A stretch of 64,000 bases of DNA, taken from IMG/VR virus record IMGVR_UViG_3300032770_000004, positions 79,375 through 143,374 of that record. The stretch is one strand, 5' to 3'. A program made the position numbers and the translations under genes. Under the pieces are notes generated by a model that worked only from the letters and a program-made list of their open reading frames with translations, was not told the DNA's origin and made no database searches. Positions 17,094 through 24,594 of this stretch are shown piece after piece. The first letter of the stretch is position 1; the number at the start of each line of letters is the position of its first letter. This stretch comes from a virus.

Positions 17094-17099
17094 AGATTA
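17094..17099 (-). promoter_or_regulatory. GTAATCT motif 7 bases before ATG 17086
   Basis: On the minus strand GTAATCT lies 7 bases before the ATG of the 37-codon gene. It is divergent to the copy at 17129 on the plus strand. Confidence 0.5.
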
Positions 17100-17128
17100 C
17101 ACCAAACCAAATCAGATTACTAGCCCGA

Positions 17129-17134
17129 TAATCT
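17129..17134 (+). promoter_or_regulatory. TAATCT motif 7 bases before ATG 17142
   Basis: GATAATCT stands 7 bases before the ATG of the ClpP-like gene, which has no Shine-Dalgarno. Confidence 0.5.
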
Positions 17135-17141
17135 AGCCTCT

Positions 17142-17888
17142 ATGCGCCTTATTCCGTTCCTGCTCCTAGTTATCATGGGCTGTTCAAGCACCATGGCTTC
17201 CGTAACGCCTAATGATCCAGCAATACCAGTTCTGCCTCCGTTTTCAGTACAAAGTACTGAACCAACTGATCCCGGTCCAACTCCTTCACTCGTAGAACCT
17301 AAACGAGATGCTGATGACAAACCACTCGTAGCTACTGTGTACTTCGAGGGCGACATTGGCCCAGAGGCAGTTAGAATCTTTGCCCAGCTCGTAGATGAGG
17401 TCCAGGCAAAAGATGTGGATTATTTGATTATTGACATCAGCAGCCCAGGTGGCGATGTCGAAGCTGGATACACCATTTCCAAGATGATCGAAATGTCACC
17501 TGCCAATATTGTCTGTGTAGTAGATGGAGAAGCCGATTCGATGGCATTCTTCATTCTTCAGAGCTGTGATCAGCGTTACATGACTAAGCGCAGTGTATTG
17601 ATGATCCACAATCCTGCATTCCAGGTTCATCCAAACGAACCTGAATATCCAGACTACTATAACAACAAGGCGGACTTTGCCAATGCTTCAGCAGATGCTC
17701 TGCTGGAACATGAGTCTTCAAAACTGAAGATCTCCAAGACCGAACTCGCCTCGCACATTCAAGGCTCGCGACAGTGGTGGTTAAATTGGAAGAAGGCCGA
17801 TGAAATTGGAGCTGTTGATGGCACAGTCAAGAGCGTTCAAGATGTGGCCAAAGACCTTCGAGCTGGCAAGAATGTTCACTTCGAATAA
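17142..17888 (+). CDS. ClpP/S14-like serine protease with lipoprotein signal
   Basis: 248 residues. Residues 1-14 form a lipoprotein signal peptide ending in a lipobox-type Cys14 (LLVIMGC), then a Pro-rich linker to about 55. The rest has the ClpP/crotonase-fold protease layout: oxyanion-loop motif ISSPGGD (residues 99-105), nucleophile Ser133 in 'EADSMAF' and His156 in 'LMIHNP'. The usual third Asp is not clear: 'GSRQWW' stands where ClpP has R-D. A membrane-anchored periplasmic protease is the natural reading, unlike cytoplasmic phage head proteases. It is a lone plus-strand gene in a minus-strand block, ending in a 13-base convergent overlap. Confidence 0.8.
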   Translation: MRLIPFLLLVIMGCSSTMASVTPNDPAIPVLPPFSVQSTEPTDPGPTPSLVEPKRDADDKPLVATVYFEGDIGPEAVRIFAQLVDEVQAKDVDYLIIDISSPGGDVEAGYTISKMIEMSPANIVCVVDGEADSMAFFILQSCDQRYMTKRSVLMIHNPAFQVHPNEPEYPDYYNNKADFANASADALLEHESSKLKISKTELASHIQGSRQWWLNWKKADEIGAVDGTVKSVQDVAKDLRAGKNVHFE

Positions 17889-18268
17889 TCGAAAAATTTC
17901 CAGTGGATATTGTGATACTTCCTTCTGAGCGAATTCACTAATCCAGCACCACCACGGCTAATCGCGGTGACCGTGACTAAATGAGGAAGCTTTTCTCGAA
18001 GAACACGGATCCACATCTTTGTTCCTAGCTTCTTGCCGCGATACTTTTTGTCAACCCAGGTACCGTAAGCGTAAAGACGGCCACGTATTAAGTCGAATCG
18101 AAAGAAGCCGACGATTTTGCCGTTCTCCTGAGCAATAATGGCGTGATCAGAAGGACCCATCCCCCAACGACATAGCGTTCGATATGCCGCAACGGGAATA
18201 TTCTCTCGTCGCTTTTTGGATTCCTGACAGATGGCGTGGCTCTTATCCACTAAGTACAATCGAATCAT
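17876..18268 (-). CDS. GNAT-family N-acetyltransferase
   Basis: 130 residues from the ATG at 18268, chosen because it overlaps the stop of the upstream ATPase gene (ATGA) and starts the fold (MIRLYLVDKSH). GNAT features: 'AIIAQENGKIVGFFRFDL' as strands 2-4, then 'AYGTWVDKKYRGKKLGTKMW', where the R-G-K-K-L-G stretch is the acetyl-CoA pyrophosphate loop (R/Q-x-x-G-x-G/A type). The substrate cannot be told; host or phage proteins or small molecules are possible. Confidence 0.75.
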   Translation of the reverse strand: MIRLYLVDKSHAICQESKKRRENIPVAAYRTLCRWGMGPSDHAIIAQENGKIVGFFRFDLIRGRLYAYGTWVDKKYRGKKLGTKMWIRVLREKLPHLVTVTAISRGGAGLVNSLRRKYHNIHWKFFDYSK

Positions 18269-19488
18269 CGGGTCCTGGCTAGGTCGCGGATTACGTCGTC
18301 GATAGGATTGGTTGCGAACCCCATTGGCCTCTTCTCTTGTAGAACAGGTGGCTTCCAACCGGCATCATAGGCCTTGGTGTAGATTTCGGCCAGAATGGTC
18401 GGCGCGGTGAAGGTTCCGGGCGTGCCAGTAAGGCGCTGAAAGACTTCGTTTGCCTTTTCAACGGCAAGAGCTTCGAAAGTGATCTCGGTCGAGAGACGTC
18501 CAGGCCGGGTGATCGCCTTGTCCAGATTATCGAGCTTGGCATTAGTAGTGGCTACAATTCGAATATCGAGAACAGCACCCATGATGCCATCACCCAGATT
18601 CAGAATCGAACTAATCGCAGAAAGATCTCCATCGGCTCGATTGACGAGGCATCTATCGGCATCTTCGATAAGAAGAACGATTGGCATCTTGCCTAGATCT
18701 TCACGAAGAGACGTTAGAGCACTGAGGGAGGTTGGATTGGCAAGGACAGCGATCTCGGCCGCTGGAGTGAGTACGAATCCAACGCCCCGAGTCTCTGCAA
18801 GTAGGCCACGAAGCGCGAACGTCTTGCCTGACCCAGGAACGCCAGCAAGAATGTGTAGACGTCCCTTGGGATTTTTGGCAACGAGATCTTCCTTAATTCT
18901 GTCATAGAGGACTAGCTCGTTTTCTGTATAGTTACCGCGCTCTAGTTTATGGCCACCGGTTCCAACAGGCAGAAACTCAATCCCTTTCGGAGTAGAGCAC
19001 ATCATGTAGATAGTGCCAGCTGGAGGCTCTGGATCTACTTGTGCAGCAATATCTTTCGATAGAGTTTCGAATAGACCTTCGTCGAAACTGATTAACGTGA
19101 ATGAGCCGTACTTCGTTTCTTCGGTTCCCCCTTCTTCGGGTTTCTCTCTTTCAAATCGGCAAAAGAACGCGCCGCCAGTAAAGAAGAAGATACTGGTGTC
19201 TTCGTGGTATTCTTCAAGATACTCAACATCGAATCGCGTAATGAAGTTTGGATTCTGGCCGAGATCCGTTAGCTTGCCGAGTATGTTATCAAGAATTTCC
19301 TTGGGCTTAATCTTCCAAGAACAATTCCATGTCTTTTTCTGTACGAGGCCGATCTTTGCGCCAGTAGCTCGTAATGACATCATTGCCGCAATGACATCTG
19401 CTGCCAAAGGTATTGAACGAGCCGTTAACGGAAGAAGCTCCCACCACTTGTTATGGTCATATCCACAAAAGTCTTTGAATAGTTTCAT
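18265..19488 (-). CDS. AAA+ ATPase
   Basis: 407 residues. The N-terminal ~200 residues are of unknown fold. The AAA+ core follows: Walker A GVPGSGKT (216-223), Walker B VLLIEDAD (271-278), sensor 1 TTN (314-316) and an arginine-finger segment RPGR (328-331), with a small helical lid after it. The 'ATTN...LD.A..RPGR' block is typical of the BCS1/proteasomal-type clade of protein-remodelling ATPases. It lies in a coupled minus-strand series with a GNAT enzyme downstream. The partner is unknown. Confidence 0.8.
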   Translation of the reverse strand: MKLFKDFCGYDHNKWWELLPLTARSIPLAADVIAAMMSLRATGAKIGLVQKKTWNCSWKIKPKEILDNILGKLTDLGQNPNFITRFDVEYLEEYHEDTSIFFFTGGAFFCRFEREKPEEGGTEETKYGSFTLISFDEGLFETLSKDIAAQVDPEPPAGTIYMMCSTPKGIEFLPVGTGGHKLERGNYTENELVLYDRIKEDLVAKNPKGRLHILAGVPGSGKTFALRGLLAETRGVGFVLTPAAEIAVLANPTSLSALTSLREDLGKMPIVLLIEDADRCLVNRADGDLSAISSILNLGDGIMGAVLDIRIVATTNAKLDNLDKAITRPGRLSTEITFEALAVEKANEVFQRLTGTPGTFTAPTILAEIYTKAYDAGWKPPVLQEKRPMGFATNPIDDVIRDLARTR

Positions 19489-19492
19489 TCAC

Positions 19493-19777
19493 TTACCGGA
19501 TGAGTTGAACGAGCGATTCGAGGCGACGCCCGCTGATGAAGAGAAGATAGTTGCCAGCATTACTTAGGAAATAGCCATCCAGACTTCGGATGAGATACCC
19601 AGCATGATAGCACGAGTCCACAGCTTCGCCATAGACCCTCTTGACGCTCTTTTCATCGCCATGAATAGGCCAGAGCACGGAAGCACGTTCGACCAGGGCG
19701 GCCTTGTTAGGCATTCCTTGATAGTAGGTCTTGAACCATTGGACGGCGCCAAGAACGGCGATTTGCTCGATTGTCAT
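19493..19777 (-). CDS. Hypothetical 94-residue protein
   Basis: Start chosen at 19777: its ATG overlaps the stop of the nucleotidyltransferase gene (ATGA) and GGAGG lies 4 bases upstream. The protein is helical with several aromatic residues (WFKTYYQG, YHAGYLIRSLDGYF), resembling a small winged-helix or adaptor, but I recognise no family. It stands between the RlaP-like enzyme and the AAA+ ATPase. Confidence 0.6.
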   Translation of the reverse strand: MTIEQIAVLGAVQWFKTYYQGMPNKAALVERASVLWPIHGDEKSVKRVYGEAVDSCYHAGYLIRSLDGYFLSNAGNYLLFISGRRLESLVQLIR

Positions 19778-20469
19778 TTTTCCTCCAGCCATTTTGTCAT
19801 CACACGGATCATCAGCTCGTTAAGAGCTTCCATGTTTGGGTGGACGGGGAGGGGACTGTCCTTTTCGGCCTTCTCCATCAGAGTACGGTAATACTTGAAA
19901 GTCTTGTCGAGCGTTTCCCAGGGAACCTTGCGAGCCTTGATTGACAACAGATCCTGGCGCTGCTCTTCATTCTGCTTGACCTGAAGCTTGCCGGTCAGTA
20001 GGGCGTTGTATCCAGTGTGAAGTAGACGAACCATGTGCATGGCATCCTTGCCATCGTAGTCGAATTCACTCGGGCCAGTGATGACTCGCTTGTAGTTGCT
20101 GGAGGCATAGCCAAGGTAGGTCTTGGCGATCTTCCGAGAAAGGAAAAGGTTGCGTTCCTTCAGAATCTCCTTGGCAAGAGGGGTCACGTAGATGTGATCG
20201 GAAGCTTCGGTGAACAAAACTTCCAGTACATTGGGATTGGCTTGGGCAGCGAGACTGAATGTCTTGCGCACTTCCCAAAGAGTGAAATCCAGGCCACCTT
20301 CCATCTTTTGGATGGTCTCCGGACCACTCAAGAATCCAAGCACATGTGCGTGTTTGGGGAAAAAGAATCCACGAAAGTCTTCGTCGCTTTCGGGAGTATT
20401 CAGGCCGTAACCGTAGCTTCCCGCGCGAGTTACATAAGCCTCTTTAGGTAGAACGCTAAGGTCCAACAT
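19774..20469 (-). CDS. RlaP-type nucleotidyltransferase (Pol beta superfamily)
   Basis: 231 residues. The N-terminus holds the minimal nucleotidyltransferase signature: GSYGYGLNTPESDEDFRG (17-34), where the Gly-Ser pair and the two Asp of D-E-D (29, 31) would bind nucleotide and metals. The rest is helical, as in the 'RNA repair pathway DNA polymerase beta family' (RlaP), which in bacteria sits near RNA ligases. Here it shares a minus-strand block with RNase H and a Ro60-like gene, suggesting RNA-end processing. GGAG upstream of the ATG. The substrate is inferred. Confidence 0.8.
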   Translation of the reverse strand: MLDLSVLPKEAYVTRAGSYGYGLNTPESDEDFRGFFFPKHAHVLGFLSGPETIQKMEGGLDFTLWEVRKTFSLAAQANPNVLEVLFTEASDHIYVTPLAKEILKERNLFLSRKIAKTYLGYASSNYKRVITGPSEFDYDGKDAMHMVRLLHTGYNALLTGKLQVKQNEEQRQDLLSIKARKVPWETLDKTFKYYRTLMEKAEKDSPLPVHPNMEALNELMIRVMTKWLEEK

Positions 20470-20833
20470 ACTGAGTATCTCCCATCTTCATGAGGTAATC
20501 CCATTCCTGAAGGTCACCCCACGCATTCCTTACCACATCCTCCAACAATAATACAACTGGAATCTTGATTTTCGCCATTACAGCTGCTGCGTAGCGGTGC
20601 GAGCCTGTCAGAAGTTGAATGGGTTTGGTAATGTCCCATGTCGCTTTAGGCGAAAAGAGTGATCTCGGGCCACTGATGTGGACAAATGCCGAGAAATATC
20701 CCACCAGAGCAGGTTTGGTTGTATCCCATCCGAAGCGAGCAAACTGCTCGGCCAGATCGATGACTTGCTCTGGCCGAGCAACCCTATGGGGCGGTAGGCA
20801 ATCTTCGGTATCCACCCAAATTGGATCGGCCAT
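20456..20833 (-). CDS. ParB/sulfiredoxin-like fold protein
   Basis: 125 residues. The 'LLTGSHRYAAAVMAKIKIPVVLL' block (residues 75-97) matches the G-x-H-R motif of ParB/Srx-type domains, which bind and can hydrolyse nucleotides. No DNA-binding helix-turn-helix is visible, so it is not a partition protein in the strict sense. It overlaps the RNase H stop by one base (TAATG) and the following gene by 14 bases. A nucleotide-related or regulatory role is inferred. Confidence 0.65.
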   Translation of the reverse strand: MADPIWVDTEDCLPPHRVARPEQVIDLAEQFARFGWDTTKPALVGYFSAFVHISGPRSLFSPKATWDITKPIQLLTGSHRYAAAVMAKIKIPVVLLLEDVVRNAWGDLQEWDYLMKMGDTQYVGP

Positions 20834-21393
20834 TACAGGATCCTCCCGAGTACATTCCGGGTGCCATACACACGTTCCTTGTAGGCCTTGACAATAGCTC
20901 GCTTACGCCGCCGCTCGTCGCGCTTACGAGTCCTTCGACGCTTGCGCGACTCGACCGGAGCATAGCGATCCCTTCCTGCTTTGGCTAGTTCATCGACCTT
21001 GTCATTGAAGATGTCTCCGGAGTGACCTCGCACCCAGCGCTTTACGGCGCCAGCTTCAGCGAATAGCTTCTGGAGGATCTTGACAATGTCCTTGTTGGCA
21101 TTTGCCTTGTACGTACAATCGGCCAGATTCAGAGTGTACTGGCTATCGCTCACCAGTTCCACGTCGTTGCCGATGTGCAACTTTCGGTCGATGACTGCTC
21201 GTAGACCCGAGATCGCAGCCTGTAGCTCCGCGATGTTGTTAGTGCCAACTGGGCCACCTTCGCTACCGGCTGTGATGATATCTTCCCAGTCAGTTACTAA
21301 CCAGCCCATGCCGATTGGACCAAGGGCTGCCCCCGTCGAGGAGCCATCGGTGTAAACTGAAATGGTCTTCCTCTTTGGGGGCTGATCGGTCAT
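20833..21393 (-). CDS. rnhA: Ribonuclease HI with basic C-terminal tail
   Basis: 186 residues. All four acidic catalytic positions of RNase HI are visible: Asp16 (VYTDGSS), Glu56 (NNIAELQA), Asp83 (LVSDSQYT) and Asp134 (NDKVDELA), with the His124 loop (RGHSGD). It degrades RNA in RNA-DNA hybrids, for example replication primers. After residue ~145 a strongly Arg/Lys-rich tail (RKRRRTRKRDERRRKRA) is added, unlike the minimal enzyme, and could increase nucleic-acid binding. TAAACT stands 7 bases before the ATG and no Shine-Dalgarno is visible. Confidence 0.9.
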   Translation of the reverse strand: MTDQPPKRKTISVYTDGSSTGAALGPIGMGWLVTDWEDIITAGSEGGPVGTNNIAELQAAISGLRAVIDRKLHIGNDVELVSDSQYTLNLADCTYKANANKDIVKILQKLFAEAGAVKRWVRGHSGDIFNDKVDELAKAGRDRYAPVESRKRRRTRKRDERRRKRAIVKAYKERVYGTRNVLGRIL

Positions 21394-21398
21394 GGCGG

Positions 21399-21875
21399 TT
21401 AGTTTAGCAGAGGTGGAGGTGTTTTCTTCGGGGCGGTGAAAGGATTGTTAAAATCGAAGTCGACCAGCTCGGCTCCCTTGAAAGCAGCGGCCAGCGCAGG
21501 AATGGCAGCGACCAACTTGTCACGAGCCTGGGCCTCTAGGTCGTTATTGGTATCGATAGTCGGAATGGCATCCCAGGGTCGGTTCTGAACAATGTCGGCA
21601 AGCAGATCGTAGAGATCTACTGACATCAGCACTCTGGACTTAGGGCGAGCGGCCATCTGAATGGCCCAAACATTGACAGCATCGAGCACGGCAGCGCAGT
21701 CTTTGTATGCCGTGACTGCTCCAGCGACGAGCCTGGGAAGCGCTTGGGTCTTGGTAGGATTCTCCTCGATAACCTTGCGGAAATTGCGGGCGAAATGGAC
21801 GCCGAGTTCGATAATAACCAAGTCTTTAAGCGACTTCAGCTGTTCCAGAGTGAGTGACAGTTGACGTACCTTCAT
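21399..21875 (-). CDS. Hypothetical 158-residue protein
   Basis: Start at 21875 is chosen because AGAGG lies 5 bases upstream; an in-frame ATG at 21914 lacks one. The protein is helical, Ala-rich, with a Pro-rich end (PKKTPPPLLN). I see no known motif. Its first 50 bases overlap the end of the 84-residue gene upstream in another frame, and its stop is 5 bases before the RNase H start, so it is probably in the same transcript. Confidence 0.55.
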   Translation of the reverse strand: MKVRQLSLTLEQLKSLKDLVIIELGVHFARNFRKVIEENPTKTQALPRLVAGAVTAYKDCAAVLDAVNVWAIQMAARPKSRVLMSVDLYDLLADIVQNRPWDAIPTIDTNNDLEAQARDKLVAAIPALAAAFKGAELVDFDFNNPFTAPKKTPPPLLN

Positions 21876-22080
21876 AATTCCTCTCGTAGACCATACAGAA
21901 ATACTTCTTGTCAAGGAAAATCACGGTTTCAGCACCGTTACTTTCCTCGACCATCCACACCAGGAGATCGGACCACTCTCCTTCGTGGGTACCGCAATCC
22001 ATACCCTCACCCGTCTGGAGGTTTCGGTAGTAGACGCTGTAACCGCCATCTATTGTCACCACGTCGAATCGGGCTTGCAT
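21826..22080 (-). CDS. Hypothetical 84-residue protein
   Basis: Small protein, 'MQARFDVVTIDGGYSVYYRN', then an acidic aromatic segment (WSDLLVWMVEE) and 'IFLDKKYFCMVYERNY'. No family is recognised. A TTGACT-16-TAGTAT promoter ends 6 bases before the ATG, so the mRNA would be leaderless. Codons 17-23 contain an inverted copy of the promoter spacer (22014-22032). The 3' end overlaps the next gene by 50 bases. Confidence 0.5.
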   Translation of the reverse strand: MQARFDVVTIDGGYSVYYRNLQTGEGMDCGTHEGEWSDLLVWMVEESNGAETVIFLDKKYFCMVYERNYEGTSTVTHSGTAEVA

Positions 22081-22105
22081 GATGACATACTACCGAACCT
22101 CCAGA
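22014..22105. repeat. Inverted pair of 18/19-nt sites around promoter and start of the 22080 gene
   Basis: TCTGGAGGTTTCGGTAGTA (22014-22032) recurs in inverted orientation at 22088-22105 with a single T missing. One copy covers the -35/-10 spacer of the 22080 promoter and the other lies inside the gene. This fits a two-site operator. Confidence 0.7.
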
Positions 22106-22114
22106 GAAAGTCAA
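22087..22114 (-). promoter_or_regulatory. Sigma70-type promoter, TTGACT-16-TAGTAT
   Basis: -35 TTGACT at 22109-22114 and -10 TAGTAT at 22087-22092 on the minus strand, 6 bases before the ATG at 22080. Confidence 0.6.
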
Positions 22115-22123
22115 CACCCCACT

Positions 22124-23002
22124 TTATGCAGTGGGACGAATCGTCTTCAGGGTGTCGAGGGTGTGGTTGATCGCGGTCAGGAAGAAGTCCACGATCTCGT
22201 CGTGCTTGGTGGTCTTGAGGTACTCGAAGTCGGAGTTGCCAGTCAGGTGGGCGTGGATGGCATAGAGCACCTTCGAAGCCACCTCGTCCTCCTTGTCGCG
22301 CGACTGGTTGAAGTTGCCCATGACGTACGCCATGAGCTTCTGACCAGCATGGGTCGTCGCACGGCCCGCTCGGATGTCCTCCACGAAGTTCTTGACCTTT
22401 TGGGGGAAAGCCTCGGCAGCCAGGGTGATCGCCCCCGCTACGGGGCCACGACCAAGCCCACCACGACCCTTGAATGCCATGGCGACCTTGAGTCCTCGCT
22501 CGAAATCGTGCCTCATCATGCCAGCGAGCACCGCACTCGTACCGGTGCGACGGTGATTGAGGATCTTCTTGATTCCGTTCAACGCCTTGACCTGGAAAGC
22601 CGAATCGGGATCGCCCGTTACGAGCCGCAGAACGTCGGCCGTGCTACGGGCCGCTCCTGTATCGATCGTGTCGCGAACGTCAGGATCGATGCCGAACTTC
22701 AGGTCCACCGTCATGGAGATGCCGGACTTGATGATCGCGAGAAGACGATGCTGCCCACTGAGCAGGTTTCCTTTCTTGTCGAAAAGAATCCGCTCGCCGT
22801 TGTACTTCCACTTACCGAGCTGGAGTTCCATTGCGTACTGATCGACTCGGGTTGCCTTCACCGGCCGATTGTGCGCGTTGTGGTTGTCGAGAAGGTACTG
22901 GGCGATGACAGGAGTAATGGTCACCCCGTCTACGCTCTGGGAAGTCAGAGGCACGTCGAAAGGAGCAGGCGCCTGGGACTTGTTGTGTCGAACGATCATC
23001 AT
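22124..23002 (-). CDS. DGQHR/ParB-like phage protein
   Basis: 292 residues from the second in-frame ATG (23002), which has AAGGA 6 bases upstream. The motif 'NLLSGQHRLLAIIKSG' (83-86 GQHR) is the nucleotide-binding type seen in ParB/Srx-fold and DGQHR-domain proteins. A long helical C-terminal domain follows. Proteins with this layout occur in phages and actinobacteria, without assigned function. The gene is preceded by a promoter with a 15-bp inverted repeat between -35 and -10, so it is probably repressed, perhaps by itself. Its GC content is clearly above that of the virion genes. Confidence 0.65.
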   Translation of the reverse strand: MMIVRHNKSQAPAPFDVPLTSQSVDGVTITPVIAQYLLDNHNAHNRPVKATRVDQYAMELQLGKWKYNGERILFDKKGNLLSGQHRLLAIIKSGISMTVDLKFGIDPDVRDTIDTGAARSTADVLRLVTGDPDSAFQVKALNGIKKILNHRRTGTSAVLAGMMRHDFERGLKVAMAFKGRGGLGRGPVAGAITLAAEAFPQKVKNFVEDIRAGRATTHAGQKLMAYVMGNFNQSRDKEDEVASKVLYAIHAHLTGNSDFEYLKTTKHDEIVDFFLTAINHTLDTLKTIRPTA

Positions 23003-23026
23003 GGTTTTTCCTTTTTGGAAGGGTTG

Positions 23027-23067
23027 AACTTCTTCGGATGGCAACTAATGTACCATCCGAAGAAGTT
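23027..23067. promoter_or_regulatory. 15-bp inverted repeat operator in the 23002 promoter
   Basis: AACTTCTTCGGATGG (23027-23041) and its exact inverse (23053-23067) are separated by 11 bases. The right arm fills most of the -35/-10 spacer and the -10 lies in the loop. This is strong structure for a repressor site. Confidence 0.7.
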
Positions 23068-23075
23068 TTGTGCAA
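23047..23075 (-). promoter_or_regulatory. Sigma70-type promoter, TTGCAC-17-TACATT
   Basis: -35 TTGCAC at 23070-23075 and -10 TACATT at 23047-23052 (minus strand) with exactly 17 bases between. It drives the gene starting at 23002. Confidence 0.65.
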
Positions 23076-23079
23076 GACT

Positions 23080-23290
23080 TCAGATGTTGACCTCGGCAAA
23101 CAGGGTGTCGAGGGCGTCTTCGAACTTCGGGCCCGTGCCTTCAGCCTCGAAGGCGCTCTCTTCGTCGGTCACCTTGATGGTGATGCCTCGCCCCGTCGAA
23201 ATCGTGAAAACTGGAATGGAATCGGGGGTTCTTGGCGTTGCGGGTGACGAGGTAGGCGACGGCGCATCCCTTCTGGTTTTTCGGTACCGC
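23080..23290 (-). pseudogene. Small frameshifted or start-less reading frame
   Basis: Between the DUF932-like gene and the 23075 promoter two frames join into sensible protein: 'GCAVAYLVTRNAKNP' in one, then 'DSIPVFTISTGRGITIKV' and an acidic end 'FEDALDTLFAEVNI' in the next. The switch falls in a run of five C on the minus strand (five G at about 23224-23228); with four C the frame would be continuous. No ATG, GTG or TTG precedes it in frame. The first part lies in the same frame as the upstream gene, after its stop. It may be a decayed gene, a recoded one or a sequencing error. Confidence 0.4.
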
Positions 23291-24514
23291 TTACTTCCAG
23301 CCCTCCGAAATCCAGCGACCGGCCAGCTGCTGGTAGCGGCGGGCCTCGGCCACCGTGGTCTCGCGGCCCAGAACCGCGTAGGCAGCCGCCACGTGAGCCG
23401 CGCTGCCCTGGGGGATGCGACCCAGGCGCTCCTCGGACTCCAGAACCCCCTGGAGCTTCGCGCGGTCGTCGCCCTCGAAACCGAACCCCTGCTCCTCGAT
23501 GGCGTCCAGAAGAATCGCGAACCGGGTCTGGGGGTCAACCTTGTTGAAGGTCTCCTCGGTCATGCCCTCGGGGAAGCGCTTCAGCGAGGCATCCCAGAGC
23601 GCGGGCAGCTCCTTCGCGGCCTCAGTGACCTTCGCGATGTCCGACTTCATGCGGTCAGCCGCGATCTTGGTCTTCTCCTCGGTGCCGAACCGGGCCGGGG
23701 CCGTGTGGCGTCGGCGAGTCGCGGTGCGGTCATCCTCGACGGTGACGTCCAGCTCGTGCGAGATCTGGCCAGCCGAGAAGTCCACCACGGTGTCGGTCAC
23801 CGAGAGGTACGCACCGCCCCAGAAGCTCAGCGAAGCGGCGCCGACCTCGGAGTTGCGGAAGTACACCACCGAGCGAACGACGCCGCAGCCGGTCGGGGTC
23901 GCGGTCGGGAGGATCACATGGCCGTTGGTCTGAGTGGCCGCGCGAGTCACCGAAGCGTTGCTGTTCTCGGGGAGCGAGGACTTGAGGACGTTCATCATGT
24001 TGCGGTCATCGAAGGCGGTCAGGCCGTGACGCGGAGTCACGACGGCGCGAATGGTCCGAACGTTCTTCTCCAGGGAGACGTAGGTGCGGAAGACCACCGG
24101 CTCGTTGCCGCGCACGGAGCGGTCGCGAATCTCGGCGTACATCATCGACCGGGTGCGGGGAGCGTACCACGCGAGGTTGTGCGACATGTAGCTGGGGTGG
24201 GCGACCTTCTGCATTGCCACGTTCACCAGCTGCGAAACCGCGTGCGGGGTGATCGCGTAGGCGGGAGCCGAAGGATCGCGACGGTCGACCGCCACGGCAC
24301 CATCGGTCGGGAACAGGCCAGTGGTCGGGAGGCGCACCAGGACGTCCTGGAGCTGCTCGCGGTCGATCTGGGCCTCCCAGCGGGCGAAAGTCGACAGCAT
24401 GGTATCGCGGGCCTGCATCCAGCGACCCAGGCCCTCGGAGGGGAGCCACGCGTCAAAGTTGAACGGGGTGCGGCTCGGAATCACGGGGGCGGTCTGCTCA
24501 GCGGGGGTGTTCAT
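23291..24514 (-). CDS. DUF932-like phage/plasmid protein
   Basis: 407 residues. The central part, with 'FRTYVSLEKNVRTIRAVVTPRHGLTAFDD', is in the style of DUF932 (phage/plasmid-like protein) members, which have no settled function. It is soluble and lacks cysteine motifs. A near-consensus promoter and a 30-base leader precede it, with AAAGG before the ATG. GC content is near two thirds, far above the surrounding virion genes, suggesting recent acquisition from a GC-rich genome. The family name is given with moderate certainty. Confidence 0.6.
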   Translation of the reverse strand: MNTPAEQTAPVIPSRTPFNFDAWLPSEGLGRWMQARDTMLSTFARWEAQIDREQLQDVLVRLPTTGLFPTDGAVAVDRRDPSAPAYAITPHAVSQLVNVAMQKVAHPSYMSHNLAWYAPRTRSMMYAEIRDRSVRGNEPVVFRTYVSLEKNVRTIRAVVTPRHGLTAFDDRNMMNVLKSSLPENSNASVTRAATQTNGHVILPTATPTGCGVVRSVVYFRNSEVGAASLSFWGGAYLSVTDTVVDFSAGQISHELDVTVEDDRTATRRRHTAPARFGTEEKTKIAADRMKSDIAKVTEAAKELPALWDASLKRFPEGMTEETFNKVDPQTRFAILLDAIEEQGFGFEGDDRAKLQGVLESEERLGRIPQGSAAHVAAAYAVLGRETTVAEARRYQQLAGRWISEGWK

Positions 24515-24529
24515 TGTCTTGCCTTTCGT

Positions 24530-24542
24530 ACTGCGAGTATGG
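24530..24542 (-). promoter_or_regulatory. Shared 13-nt leader box, copy 1
   Basis: CCATACTCGCAGT on the minus strand, just downstream of the -10 of the 24514 promoter. The identical 13-mer occurs at the same place in the 25161 promoter (25176-25188). Confidence 0.6.
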
Positions 24543-24546
24543 AAAG

Positions 24547-24575
24547 AGTATACAGCCGTCCTTTTGGAATGTCAA
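24547..24575 (-). promoter_or_regulatory. Consensus sigma70 promoter, TTGACA-17-TATACT
   Basis: -35 TTGACA (24570-24575) and -10 TATACT (24547-24552) with a 17-base spacer on the minus strand. Confidence 0.9.
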
Positions 24576-24594
24576 CAGGGGTCGAACAATATTT

